This document shows positions 17,619 through 26,126 of a DNA stretch of 46,311 nucleotides, piece after piece. The stretch is from Oscillospiraceae bacterium (GTDB lineage: Bacteria > Bacillota > Clostridia > Oscillospirales > CAG-272): the NCBI GenBank assembly GCA_015064685.1, contig SVRT01000018.1:1-46311 (forward strand), read 5' to 3'. A model generated the notes under the pieces. It did no database searches. It was not told where the DNA came from and saw nothing but the letters and a program-made list of their open reading frames with translations. Position 1 is the stretch's first letter; the number at the start of each line of letters is the position of its first letter. The position numbers and the translations under genes were made by a program.

Positions 17619-18143
17619 TTATTCATTGTACTTATCAAGGAGATTATGCTGCACGGCTAGGGCATCCCAGGTCTCACGGTCAACGCGACCCGTAGACGGA
17701 ATACTGTTGCGTTCTTGAAAATATGAGATGGCTTGCGCAGTCTCGGGGTCATAGACCCCGCTTCTTTTTATCTCGGGGAGAGAGTAGAGCCGCTCAAGCT
17801 CCGAGAGAATATATTGAACAGTATCAACGAGTATACCCGTGTCACCGTCCCTCAAGGAATACCCCTTCGGCTCACGCGGAAAAAGATCGATCCTTGCGGG
17901 AGGGGAATTAAGGGCAACAGAGCGATCATATTCTCGCTTGAGAATATCAAAGGTCTCTCTATCTACCGTTCCCGTGGGAAGGAGCCCCATTTTCTTCTGG
18001 AAACCGATAAGCGCATCACGCGTCGCGCTGTCCCAGATACCGTCAAGAGGAAGCTCTACGATCTCATCATCACCAAACGAGAGATGCCGCAGATACCTCT
18101 GAATATTCATTATCGCGTCACGTTCAAAAGCATTGTCAACCAT
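17619..18143 (-). CDS. Peptidoglycan-binding protein with two PG_binding_1 domains
   Basis: A 174-residue protein made of two peptidoglycan-binding type 1 domains: about residues 8-70 (IMNIQRYLRHL...LDGIWDSATRDALIGFQKKMGLLPTGTVD) and 95-160 (VDTVQYILSELERLYSLPEI...GVYDPETAQAISYFQERN). There is no catalytic domain and no obvious signal peptide, as is usual for spore proteins made in the forespore or mother cell. It lies 12 bases after the sleC-like gene, so it is the third gene of a cortex-lytic operon. It may help anchor the enzyme in the cortex; this is inferred from context. Confidence 0.88.
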   Translation of the reverse strand: MVDNAFERDAIMNIQRYLRHLSFGDDEIVELPLDGIWDSATRDALIGFQKKMGLLPTGTVDRETFDILKREYDRSVALNSPPARIDLFPREPKGYSLRDGDTGILVDTVQYILSELERLYSLPEIKRSGVYDPETAQAISYFQERNSIPSTGRVDRETWDALAVQHNLLDKYNE

Positions 18144-18155
18144 CGTCTCCTCCTT

Positions 18156-19559
18156 TCACTCACCGACATTAAAGCCGGGAAACTGACCGTCACGCAGACG
18201 GCTTCCATTGTAAAGATCGGTATAAAGATCGGTAATTCCACCCCAGACCACAGGACCGACTATGCCTGACGGAGTCACACCGTAATAATTTTGAAACGCG
18301 ACGACCGCCTCCTGAGTCCTTGTGCCGAAATACCCCGTCGGATTGACCGAGGGTATCTCATCAATATATCGCGATATAAAGTTGAGATATTCCTGGAGCA
18401 ATCTGACCGAGTCATCCTCAACACCTATGCGCAGGAAAACGCCGGGGAAAGGAACGGTGTTGCCCTCAAAATACTCAAGCGGAACAGTCGAAACGATTCC
18501 AATATAAGCGTTGTATATCGCGCGCCAGGTCAAAGCTCCCACGACACCGTCAATATCAAGTCCGAATTCTCTCTGCGCGGCTCTGACGGCGTCGGCAGTA
18601 TCTTGCCCGAATATACCGTCGACAGATACGCGAGGGATCGAGGTGTAAAAATCCGAAAGATAGCTTAGGTAGTACTGTAACGCACTCACGCCGAAATTGT
18701 TGTCCCCCTGTTGCAATACCCCGGGGAACTGTTGAGTCACATCGGAGAGGGACAGCCCCTCGGAATTGAGATCATTGAGCCGCTTTACACTGTTGTATAT
18801 CTGCTGAACAGTGTACCAGGTCGTCTGCCCTACGATGCCGTCGGGAGTAAGGTTAAAGGCGCGCTGAAATTCCTTTACCGCCTCCTCGGTATCAAAAGAG
18901 AAAACGCCAAAGGGCGGATTGATCTTCGGTATAGCGGAATAATTGTCGGATATGCGGTTGAGCCGTATTTGAAGGACACGCACGTCATCACCCGTGCTTC
19001 CCGTCTGTAGCGGGTAAAGAGGGAGAGTCGCGCTCAAGCCTCTCACCTCGGCATCGCTCACAATGTCAATGTTATCTCCATAATAGTAGGTAAGGATCTC
19101 ATAAGGAGAATAGCCTTGCTCTGCAAGCGTCACACTGCCCCATTGAGACAGACCGTTGCACTGTATCTCAATGCCGTCGCAGTATTGTGCGTAAAGCGGC
19201 TCTACGAAGCCCTGCCTTGATATGTAGCTTGTAAAAAGCTCACGCGCAAGCCTCTGAATATTGTCAAATATATCCCGCCCGTTAACAAAGGATTGATCTA
19301 TCGCAATTGAGTTGGTAATATCAAAATCATATCCGCGCGTGCGATAATATTCGGTGTAGATGCGGTTGAGCGCAAAGGAGATCTGCGCGTACATGTTAGC
19401 GCGGATCGCGCTCTCGGGCCATGTCGGATATATCTCGCTTGACGCAACGTTTGCAATGTAGTCAACAAACGGAACGGTCACGTTAGGAGCATCCGAATCG
19501 GGCGAGCCGAGATGCACCGTGATAAACTCAGGTATGTAAGGGACTCTTGCCGTGTTCAT
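18156..19559 (-). CDS. sleC: Spore cortex-lytic enzyme SleC, catalytic part (separate gene)
   Basis: A 467-residue protein. The start RVPYIPEFITVHLGSP and the SpoIID-like domain (residues 25-175: VPFVDYIANVASSEIYPTWP with the likely catalytic Glu, LSQWGSVTLAEQGYSPYEIL) closely follow Clostridium SleC, which cleaves spore cortex at germination as a lytic transglycosylase. Three PG_binding_1 domains follow, at about 185-255, 280-350 and 375-445. SleC normally begins with a pro-region of about 150 residues; here that region is a separate upstream gene overlapping by 4 bases (ATGA). Thus this protein begins close to where mature SleC does. It probably acts in the spore coat/cortex layer. Confidence 0.88.
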   Translation of the reverse strand: MNTARVPYIPEFITVHLGSPDSDAPNVTVPFVDYIANVASSEIYPTWPESAIRANMYAQISFALNRIYTEYYRTRGYDFDITNSIAIDQSFVNGRDIFDNIQRLARELFTSYISRQGFVEPLYAQYCDGIEIQCNGLSQWGSVTLAEQGYSPYEILTYYYGDNIDIVSDAEVRGLSATLPLYPLQTGSTGDDVRVLQIRLNRISDNYSAIPKINPPFGVFSFDTEEAVKEFQRAFNLTPDGIVGQTTWYTVQQIYNSVKRLNDLNSEGLSLSDVTQQFPGVLQQGDNNFGVSALQYYLSYLSDFYTSIPRVSVDGIFGQDTADAVRAAQREFGLDIDGVVGALTWRAIYNAYIGIVSTVPLEYFEGNTVPFPGVFLRIGVEDDSVRLLQEYLNFISRYIDEIPSVNPTGYFGTRTQEAVVAFQNYYGVTPSGIVGPVVWGGITDLYTDLYNGSRLRDGQFPGFNVGE

Positions 19560-20008
19560 CTATCCACCTCCTCTCCGTTTCCCTCAAGCGCACCGTTTTC
19601 TGTTTCGAAAAAGATATTTCCCTCGGGCGTGAAGTTATCTGTCTGACCGTTGTCTGGCAGAGGGATCATATCCGCGTTCTGAATCGAGGTAATGCCCTCG
19701 AAAACAGGCGCGTTGATATAGTATTGCTGATAGTAACCGTCCTTCGCTACACTTATATTGTAGGTCTCGTAGCTCTTACCGTTTCCGGGCGACATAGATA
19801 ACGCCCTCGGCGGAGCGGGAAGGGAAAAACGCTCGGTAAGTCCCGAGCTGTTCGTTGTGTAGACTGCGATCGTGTCGCCCCGACCGCCCTCAAATTCGGG
19901 GCGATAATTGCTGACGGTCACGACCGCCCCCTCAAGCGGGATCGCGCCCCTCGCCGTCGTCACGCGGACTATCATATAGCCAAAGCCCGATAAAGTATCA
20001 TTGTTCAT
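19556..20008 (-). CDS. SleC N-terminal pro-region as a stand-alone protein
   Basis: A 150-residue protein. YMIVRVTTARGAIPLEGAVVTVSNY and YTTNSSGLTERFSLPAP match the carboxypeptidase-regulatory-like beta-sandwich that forms the N-terminal pro-part of Clostridium SleC, with the family's ITSIQNADMIPLP ending. The start at 20008 (MNNDTLSGFG) follows GGGAGGA by 6 bases. Its stop overlaps the start of the catalytic gene, which ensures equal synthesis. In single-chain SleC this region keeps the enzyme inactive until a Csp protease removes it. How the two-protein form is controlled is unknown. The split is clean, with no remnant frameshift. Confidence 0.82.
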   Translation of the reverse strand: MNNDTLSGFGYMIVRVTTARGAIPLEGAVVTVSNYRPEFEGGRGDTIAVYTTNSSGLTERFSLPAPPRALSMSPGNGKSYETYNISVAKDGYYQQYYINAPVFEGITSIQNADMIPLPDNGQTDNFTPEGNIFFETENGALEGNGEEVDR

Positions 20009-20089
20009 ATATGCTCCTCCCAAATCCGTCGTTGTGATTGCCTGATATAAGAGTATGAGCTAAGCCATTATTTTGTGAGTTTTATATTC

Positions 20090-20272
20090 AAATTTTGATT
20101 TATCGGTGCCTTCGGCGAGTCGCTTTTTGGAAAAAAGCTCCGCAAAAACTTTCAATACGCTTCGCACTGTAGGGCGGGGGCTTGCTCCCGCCGTGGCGTT
20201 AATCTAAAAGGGTTTTTACGGCGGGAGCAAGCCCCCGCCCTACATTGTAGACCGTTCGATAAACCGCAATTT
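20090..20272. repeat. Cassette element E (type III interior)
   Basis: A 183 bp element bounded by AAATTTTGATTTATCGG (20090-20106) and TCGATAAACCGCAATTT (20256-20272). The interior contains GTAGGGCGGGGGCTTGCTCC (from 20170) and its reverse complement (20224-20243), so it can fold into one long hairpin. It is the first of three elements in a row. Confidence 0.85.
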
Positions 20273-20283
20273 TTCATTCTTTC

Positions 20284-20587
20284 AAATTTTGATTTATCGA
20301 ACTGTCGCGAATAGCCTTCTCCAGCGGAGAAGGGGGACCACCGAAGGTGGTGGATGAGGAGGTCGCCATTAGGACGCGCGCCACGGGTGTATCGTGGATT
20401 TTGTTTTGTAGCATAAGGATTCTTTTGCGACGAAACAAAGCTTTTTTACAGACGCAAAGCCCACAAAAGGGCGACCTCCTCATCCACCCAAAACGCACAG
20501 CGTAGGAGGATAGCCCACTACTCGCCTTGTGGCGTATGTCCCCCTTCCCCGCTGGGGAAGGCGTAACAGACCGATAAACCGCAATTC
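20284..20587. repeat. Cassette element F (type IV interior)
   Basis: A 304 bp element bounded by AAATTTTGATTTATCGA (20284-20300) and CCGATAAACCGCAATTC (20571-20587). The interior has inverted arms: GATGAGGAGGTCGCC (20352-20366) pairs with GGCGACCTCCTCATC (20469-20483), and GCCTTCTCCAGCGGAGAAGG near the left is mirrored by CCTTCCCCGCTGGGGAAGGC near the right. It starts 12 bases after E ends. Confidence 0.85.
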
Positions 20588-20599
20588 ATTAATAACACC

Positions 20600-20797
20600 C
20601 ACCAAAAATTAATCTCGCTCTCCCCCTCGGGGTAGCGAAGCGGCATCGCGGTAGTGAATGACAGTCCGGTGGACTGTCAGAGCCGCGATGTGACCGAGCC
20701 GCAGCGAGACCGCGAGGGGGGAGACATCCGCACACGGATGTCGGGGGGAGGGGTGGGGGGAGCGGGACGGCTCCAAGTCACCGACAAATCGCAACTT
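20600..20797. repeat. Cassette element G (type V interior), left end degenerate
   Basis: The right end is CCGACAAATCGCAACTT (20781-20797). The left end is not clearly preserved near 20597-20612. The interior is an inverted repeat: CTCCCCCTCGGGGTAGCGAA / CGCAGCGAGACCGCGAGGGG, and ACAGTCCGGTGGACTGT in the middle. Third in the E-F-G series. The rest of the 20009-20872 gap is spacer and the SGNH promoter. Confidence 0.65.
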
Positions 20798-20812
20798 GTT
20801 TACATATTCTTA

Positions 20813-20841
20813 TTGACAAAAAGACGTGTCGGTGCTATAAT
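20813..20841 (+). promoter_or_regulatory. Sigma-A promoter of the SGNH hydrolase operon
   Basis: TTGACA (20813-20818) and TATAAT (20836-20841) are separated by 17 bases, just after element G. Confidence 0.85.
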
Positions 20842-20872
20842 GTCCGTAGCAAATTTACCGCGGAGGTGGAAA

Positions 20873-21877
20873 ATGGAAAATATTAAGTTTTACAAGGTTT
20901 GGGAGACTCCCTTTAAGGTATACGGACTTTACGGAGACATAGAAAAAAACGGATTTCGCAGATTACCCGAGGAGGTCGCGAAAAACACAAGCAGCGAGGT
21001 TCATAGACTCCACACACACACGTCGGGAGGAAGAGTACGCTTCCGCACAGATGCCGAGGTAGTCGTATTGAAGATCAAAGGAGAGTATTATTCGACCTGG
21101 CACATGACTGCTATGGCACGTCACGGCGCGGATCTTTATATCGATTATCCGCATGGATCTGTCTATACGGGCGCAATAAAGCCGAACGGCGAGGCAGCAA
21201 GCTCGGTCGAGATCAAAATGCCCGAGGGCGAGCATGACGTAACGGTTTATCTCCCCCTCTACGGCGAGGTAAACGAATTTGAAATAGGACTTTGCGAAGG
21301 CGCGAGCCTCAAGGAGTACTCAAAGCCCTATCAAAATGAGCTTCCCATAGTCTATTACGGCTCTTCGATCACGCAAGGCGCCTGCGCTTCAAGACCGGGA
21401 AGAGCATACGAGGCACTCATCTCGCGCAAATACAACGTAGACTATACCTGCCTTGGTTTTTCGGGCGCGTGTTTAGGTGAGAACGCAATAGTAGAGTATA
21501 TGTCAACGCTCCCGATGTGCGCGTTCGTATCCGACTACGACCATAACGCGCCAAACCCCGAGCATCTCCGCAAGACTCACCACAACGTATATCTCAAGAT
21601 AAGAGAAAAGCACCCCGACATCCCCTATTTTATGGTTACAAGACCCAATTTCTATTTCAACGAGGACAATATCACCCGTCGCGACGTGGTGATGCAGAGC
21701 TATCTCGAGGCAAGAGCCGCTGGGGATAAAAACGTCTACTTTATCGACGGCTCGGCATTCTTCAACGGCGAGAACGTTGAGGATCTTACCCTCGACCTCA
21801 CCCACCCGAACGACGAGGGCTTCAAGCGAATGGCAAACTATATCGGCGACGTCATCGCAAAGGTAATGAAGCTTTGA
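20873..21877 (+). CDS. SGNH/GDSL hydrolase with N-terminal beta-sandwich domain
   Basis: A 334-residue cytoplasmic protein. Residues 1-145 look like a beta-rich accessory domain (GGRVRFRTDAEVVVLKIK, PEGEHDVTVYLPLYGE). The SGNH catalytic domain starts with block I, LPIVYYGSSITQGACAS (nucleophile Ser, about residue 160). It continues with SGACLGENAIVEY (block II) and MVTRPNFYFNED, and ends with DLTHPNDEGFKRMA carrying the catalytic Asp and His. These enzymes remove acetyl or other acyl groups from sugars or related molecules. There is no signal peptide. The ATG follows GGAGG. The YgjV-like gene follows by 12 bases. Substrate unknown. Confidence 0.88.
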   Translation: MENIKFYKVWETPFKVYGLYGDIEKNGFRRLPEEVAKNTSSEVHRLHTHTSGGRVRFRTDAEVVVLKIKGEYYSTWHMTAMARHGADLYIDYPHGSVYTGAIKPNGEAASSVEIKMPEGEHDVTVYLPLYGEVNEFEIGLCEGASLKEYSKPYQNELPIVYYGSSITQGACASRPGRAYEALISRKYNVDYTCLGFSGACLGENAIVEYMSTLPMCAFVSDYDHNAPNPEHLRKTHHNVYLKIREKHPDIPYFMVTRPNFYFNEDNITRRDVVMQSYLEARAAGDKNVYFIDGSAFFNGENVEDLTLDLTHPNDEGFKRMANYIGDVIAKVMKL

Positions 21878-21889
21878 GAGAGGTGTAAA

Positions 21890-22450
21890 ATGGATCCGCA
21901 GGTAGCATTCTGGATAGCGCAGAGCATAAGCGTGGTGACAACGGTCATCGCAATTCTCTGTATGCAGCTTAAAAAAATGAATATGATACTGATTTGTCTG
22001 ATAACATCAAATTTTCTTGCAGGTCTGACATATCTCTTGCTTGGCGGAATATCCGGACTTGGAATAAGTATTATAGCTGTAGTCCAATCCATAATAATGT
22101 ATTTTTACGGCAAAAAGGGTAAAAGCCCTCACCCGATCGTAACCGTCGCGTTTTGCGCGTCATATTTTGCGTGCTCACTTTTGGTGTATCAGAACATCTT
22201 TGATCTTCTGCCCGCGGCGGCTGCAATATTCTTTGCTTTGTCCGTAGCGCAGAAAAAGCCGTCATATTACCGCATCTTCGCGGCGATCAACCCCATCTTC
22301 TGGATAGCGTACGATGTATACACTCTCGCATACGTCTATATCCTGATGCACTCGGGAATACTGATCTCCGCCATAGTAGGAATTGTAAGACTTGACATTA
22401 TCGGAAAGAGAAAAGCCGCAGATGCATCGGTCATTTCCGATCAGGAGTGA
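21890..22450 (+). CDS. YgjV-like membrane protein
   Basis: A 186-residue protein with about six membrane segments, beginning VAFWIAQSISVVTTVIAILCMQLKKMN. The pattern of short hydrophobic helices and the internal NPIFWIAYDVYTLAYVYI resemble the YgjV inner-membrane family (Pfam Imp-YgjV), whose function is unknown. It is in an operon with the SGNH hydrolase (12-base gap) and has no clear terminator before the rpmE promoter. Confidence 0.75.
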   Translation: MDPQVAFWIAQSISVVTTVIAILCMQLKKMNMILICLITSNFLAGLTYLLLGGISGLGISIIAVVQSIIMYFYGKKGKSPHPIVTVAFCASYFACSLLVYQNIFDLLPAAAAIFFALSVAQKKPSYYRIFAAINPIFWIAYDVYTLAYVYILMHSGILISAIVGIVRLDIIGKRKAADASVISDQE

Positions 22451-22488
22451 AAAAATATCCGAGCGGATATAAATTTTCAAAAAAACTA

Positions 22489-22517
22489 TTGACAACCACA
22501 CAAAAAAGTGATATAAT
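22489..22517 (+). promoter_or_regulatory. Sigma-A promoter of rpmE
   Basis: TTGACA (22489-22494) and TATAAT (22512-22517) are separated by 17 bases, about 60 bases before the start codon. Confidence 0.85.
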
Positions 22518-22577
22518 GACTCTACTTGTGAAATCACTGCCAAATAACAGTGAAATAATTTTGTGAGGTAAAAAGAA

Positions 22578-22787
22578 ATGAAGGAAGCTATTCAGCCCAA
22601 GTACGAAGAGTGCGTTATCAAGTGCGCATGCGGCGAGACCGTTGTTACAAAGTCCACAAAGGGAAGCGAGATCAGAGTAGAAGTTTGCTCCAAGTGCCAC
22701 CCCTTCTTCACCGGCAAGCAGAAGTTTGTTGATGCAGGCGGACGCGTTGATAAGTTCAAGAAGAGACTCGAGGGACTCAACAAGTAA
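22578..22787 (+). CDS. rpmE: 50S ribosomal protein L31, zinc-binding type
   Basis: A 69-residue protein starting [20 protein letters not shown]. It has the four cysteines of the zinc-containing form in ACACGE and [15 protein letters not shown]31 bridges the ribosomal subunits. The zinc-containing form is the one made under zinc-replete conditions in organisms with two versions. It has its own promoter and terminator. Confidence 0.96.
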   Translation: MKEAIQPKYEECVIKCACGETVVTKSTKGSEIRVEVCSKCHPFFTGKQKFVDAGGRVDKFKKRLEGLNK

Positions 22788-22837
22788 TCTTGGTCATACG
22801 ACGCATATACGGGCGATTTCTGTCCGTAGCATATCAG

Positions 22838-22866
22838 AGAGATCGCACGAATGTGCGATCTCTTTT
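22838..22866 (+). terminator. Terminator after rpmE
   Basis: AGAGATCGCAC / GTGCGATCTCT (22838-22848 with 22853-22863), loop GAAT, followed by TTT. Confidence 0.85.
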
Positions 22867-22930
22867 GCGTTAAAAATATAGTTGAACAGATCCCGGAAAT
22901 TCAAAAATACGTTCACAAAGGAAGAGATAT

Positions 22931-24223
22931 ATGGAATTCAATAAAGAAGAAATAAGATCAAAGGCAATACTCGTCGGAATCGTCACGGACGGAGAGGTCG
23001 AGGAAGCCGAGATATCAATGAAGGAGCTTGAAAGACTGCTCGACACCGCAGGTGGAGAGGTCTTCGCCACGGTTATACAGAACAAAAGCACACCCGACCC
23101 GAGAACCCTGATCGGAAAAGGTAAGGTTCAGGAGATAGCCGAGCTTTGCGAAAATAACGGCGTCAAGCTTGTTATATTTGACGAGGAGCTTTCTCCCGCA
23201 CAAATAAGAAACCTCGAGGATGATATCGGAAATGACGTAAACGTCATCGACCGCTCAATGCTCATTCTTGATATCTTCGCGCTCCACGCAACGAGCGGAG
23301 AGGGAAAATTACAGGTCGAGCTGGCACAGCTCAAGTACACAGCGCCGAGACTTATCGGAAAGGGCGCGGAGCTGTCAAGACTCGGAGGAGGAATCGGAAC
23401 AAGAGGCCCCGGTGAGTCAAAGCTCGAGAGTGACCGCCGACATATAAAAAGGCGCATAGTTGCGCTTGAGGAGGAGCTTGAAAAGCTCGCAAGCACAAGA
23501 AGAACGATGAGAGCCGCAAGAGACCGTAGCGGCCTTAAAAAAATAGCGATCGTCGGATATACGAACGCAGGCAAATCAACACTGCTCAACAGACTCACAG
23601 ATGCGGGAATACTTGCGGAGGATAAGCTCTTCGCGACACTCGACCCAACGACGAGAAAGTACGAGCTTCCAAGCGGAGAAACAGTGCTGCTGACCGACAC
23701 GGTCGGTTTTATCAGAAAGCTGCCCCACCATCTTGTAAACGCGTTCCGCTCAACGCTCGACGAGGCGGTCTGCGCGGATATTATTATGATCCTCGCTGAC
23801 GCGTCAGACCCCGAATACCTCTCGCAGCTCGAATGTACCGAGCAAACGCTCGAGGAGCTTGGCGCGGGAGAGAAGCCAACGCTTTACGTCTTTAATAAGT
23901 GCGACCGAGGCACCTTCGACGACCCCATAATCGACAGAACAAGACATAGAGAAAAGGTAGTTCAGGTCTCCGCGCTCACAGGCGACGGATGCGATAAGCT
24001 CGCAGAGATGCTCGTTGAAATGATCAACGGAGGCAAAGCGAGAGTTACCTTCAAAATACCCAACTCCGAGGCAGGCGCGCTCAACCGCCTCTATAAGGAC
24101 GCCACCGTCGAGGAGGTCGACTACGGCGCAGAATACGTCACCGTCGTAGCAACCGTCGATGCCAAGATCCGCGGAATGATGAGAAAATACGACACAAATC
24201 CCCCCGAAAAAGAAGAATATTAA
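22931..24223 (+). CDS. hflX: GTPase HflX
   Basis: A 430-residue protein of normal HflX length. HflX is a ribosome-associated GTPase that splits or rescues stalled ribosomes. The N-terminal domain (1-110) has DPRTLIGKGKVQEIAELC, followed by the coiled-coil region with GGIGTRGPGESKLESDRR. The G domain has G1 IVGYTNAGKSTLLN (about residue 210), the FATLDPTTR switch, G3 DTVGFI, G4 NKCD and G5 SALTGDG. The C-terminal domain covers about the last 60 residues. Cassette H begins 7 bases after its stop. Confidence 0.96.
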   Translation: MEFNKEEIRSKAILVGIVTDGEVEEAEISMKELERLLDTAGGEVFATVIQNKSTPDPRTLIGKGKVQEIAELCENNGVKLVIFDEELSPAQIRNLEDDIGNDVNVIDRSMLILDIFALHATSGEGKLQVELAQLKYTAPRLIGKGAELSRLGGGIGTRGPGESKLESDRRHIKRRIVALEEELEKLASTRRTMRAARDRSGLKKIAIVGYTNAGKSTLLNRLTDAGILAEDKLFATLDPTTRKYELPSGETVLLTDTVGFIRKLPHHLVNAFRSTLDEAVCADIIMILADASDPEYLSQLECTEQTLEELGAGEKPTLYVFNKCDRGTFDDPIIDRTRHREKVVQVSALTGDGCDKLAEMLVEMINGGKARVTFKIPNSEAGALNRLYKDATVEEVDYGAEYVTVVATVDAKIRGMMRKYDTNPPEKEEY

Positions 24224-24229
24224 TTTTTC

Positions 24230-24659
24230 AAATTTTAATTTGTCGAACGGTTTAGTGCGAAGCGAATGAAAGTTTTTACGTCGCTTTTTCCAAAAAGCGA
24301 CCGCCAATCCAACGCGCGGAGCGTTGGTCGCCGCGCGCACGCGGCGAAATCTTTCCTGCAGCGTTTCTTTTTTGCCAAGCTTTTTTCTTGCGCCTCTTGT
24401 GCCAAAGAAAAAAGCGGACAAAGAATTAAGATAGCCTTTGTTTCGTCAGGGGAACCCCCCACTTGTGTGGTTCCCCTCTGCCAAGCCCCTGGCTTGGCAT
24501 TCACCCTTCTGTGGCGCTTTGAATGATAAGGAATTTCGCCGTCTGCGGACGGCGACCAACGCTCCGCGCGTTGGATCGGCGCAAGCCTTTGAAAAGGCTT
24601 GACCGAAACTTAATACCGCTTCGCGCCCAAGCCGTGAAGTCCCCGCTAAACCCCAATTT
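24230..24659. repeat. Cassette element H (type VI interior)
   Basis: A 430 bp element bounded by AAATTTTAATTTGTCGA (24230-24246) and CCGCTAAACCCCAATTT (24643-24659). The interior contains inverted arms: CCAATCCAACGCGCGGAGCG near 24302 is mirrored by CGCTCCGCGCGTTGGATCGG near 24561. CAGGGGAACCCCCC and GTGGTTCCCCTCTG form a smaller stem near 24460. It fills the whole hflX-yigZ gap and ends only 7 bases before the yigZ ribosome binding site. Confidence 0.85.
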
Positions 24660-24678
24660 ATTTATTAAAGGATTATTT

Positions 24679-25317
24679 ATGACAGAAGAAACGAAAGCCG
24701 AGCTTTACACAACGCTTGCAGGCGAGGGCTCGGACGAATTTGAGGAAAGGCGCTCGATATTCATCGGGCACGCCAAGCACGTAACCTCCGAGGAGGAGGC
24801 AATGGAATACGTGAAGGCAAAGAAAAAGGAATATAGCGATGCCACACATAACTGCTGGGCGTACCTATTGAAGGGCGGTATCGTCGCGAGATACTCGGAC
24901 GACGGCGAGCCACAGGGAACGGCGGGAGTGCCTATGCTCGAGACGATAAGGAAAAGCGGAGTGTGCGACTGCGTTGTTGTCGTCACGCGCTATTTTGGAG
25001 GAATACTTCTCGGCGCGGGCGGACTTGTCAGAGCGTATTCGCACGGGACCAAGATCGCGCTCGACGCGGCTGAGATAGTAACCTACGAAAAATATACCGA
25101 GTTAAGGCTTGATTGCTCATATTCCGACTATCAGAAATACTCGGTCATCCTGCCAACCTTCAACGCGATAATAGACAACACGGATTTCACAGACAAGGTC
25201 ACAGTTTCCTTTGCGGTAAAGGAAACCGCGGTCGACGCGCTTTCGCAGAAGATAACCGAAATGAGCGGCGGCAGAGATAAAGCAGAACGCACGGGAGAGA
25301 GGTTTGATTACAGATAA
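24679..25317 (+). CDS. yigZ: YigZ/IMPACT family protein
   Basis: A 212-residue protein. The UPF0029 (IMPACT) domain spans about residues 15-125: ERRSIFIGHAKHVTSEEEA, HNCWAYLLKGGIVARYSDDGEPQGTAGVPML and VVVVTRYFGGILLGAGGLVRAY. A smaller C-terminal domain (DUF1949-like) follows. These proteins are linked to translation regulation, but their activity in bacteria is unclear. The ATG at 24679 follows AAAGGA. Its stop shares a base with the next start (TAATG), so it is coupled to tatD. No promoter was recognised between element H and the start. Confidence 0.92.
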   Translation: MTEETKAELYTTLAGEGSDEFEERRSIFIGHAKHVTSEEEAMEYVKAKKKEYSDATHNCWAYLLKGGIVARYSDDGEPQGTAGVPMLETIRKSGVCDCVVVVTRYFGGILLGAGGLVRAYSHGTKIALDAAEIVTYEKYTELRLDCSYSDYQKYSVILPTFNAIIDNTDFTDKVTVSFAVKETAVDALSQKITEMSGGRDKAERTGERFDYR

Positions 25318-26126
25318 TGGAAAAGATATTTGACACTCACGCGCACTATTTTGATGCGAAATTCAATGAGATAGAGGGCGGCGCGGATGCGATACTGTCA
25401 TCCGAGGAGTTCAGAGAAACGGTCTGCGCAGTCGTAAACGTCGGCGCACTGCCTTCGGACCGGTACGTCTCGATCGACCTTGCAAAAAAATATGACTTCG
25501 TCTATGCTGCGGTCGGTATTCACCCGTCCGACGCGCAGAACATCTGCAAGGATGACGTCGCAGGCTCGATCGCCGCGATCGAGGAGCTTCTTTGTACGGA
25601 GGAAAAGAGAAGGGAAAATAAGATCGTCGCAGTTGGCGAGATCGGCTTCGATTACTATTGGCAGCCTGTCGATAAGGAAACGCAGTACAAGTACTTTGAC
25701 GGACAGATGCAGCTTGCCGAGAAGTATAATTTACCCGTAATAGTACACAACAGAGACGCCCACGGCGATACATTTGATATGATCAGCAAATACCCGAACG
25801 TACGGGGAATCATACATAGCTGTTCGATGAGCGCGGAGATGGTCCGCGAGATAGTCAAAAGGGGATGGTATATCTCCTTTTCGGGAACTCTGACCTTCAA
25901 AAACGCGAGCAAGGTACGCGAGGCGTGTGCCGCTGTGCCGCTCGACCGATTGCTTATCGAGACAGACGCACCGTATCTCGCGCCCGTGCCATATCGCGGC
26001 AAGCTCAATAACTCTGTGTATATGAAAAATACCGCACAGACAGCCGCAGACATACACGGTATCACCTACGACGAATTGGCTCGTATTACGCGAAAAAATG
26101 CGGAAACGATATTCGCTCTTAAATAA
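25317..26126 (+). CDS. tatD: TatD family metal-dependent DNase
   Basis: A 269-residue TIM-barrel hydrolase. The metal-binding motifs are all present: FDTHAHYFD at the N-terminus, VGIHPSDA, AVGEIGFDYYW (about residue 110), IVHNRDAHGDT, IIHSCSM and LIETDAPYLAP near residue 220. TatD proteins are 3'-5' exonucleases or related metal-dependent hydrolases. The start overlaps the yigZ stop by one base. Confidence 0.94.
   Translation: MEKIFDTHAHYFDAKFNEIEGGADAILSSEEFRETVCAVVNVGALPSDRYVSIDLAKKYDFVYAAVGIHPSDAQNICKDDVAGSIAAIEELLCTEEKRRENKIVAVGEIGFDYYWQPVDKETQYKYFDGQMQLAEKYNLPVIVHNRDAHGDTFDMISKYPNVRGIIHSCSMSAEMVREIVKRGWYISFSGTLTFKNASKVREACAAVPLDRLLIETDAPYLAPVPYRGKLNNSVYMKNTAQTAADIHGITYDELARITRKNAETIFALK

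Noticed and set aside
20284..20587. CRISPR array in the repeat-rich region 20090-20800
   Set aside because: The repeats are inverted, not regularly spaced direct repeats with unique spacers, and no cas genes are present.
24270..24530. Protein-coding frames of 85-90 codons inside element H
   Set aside because: They run through the inverted-repeat arms, lack ribosome binding sites, and resemble no protein; similar frames appear in any GC-rich hairpin repeat.
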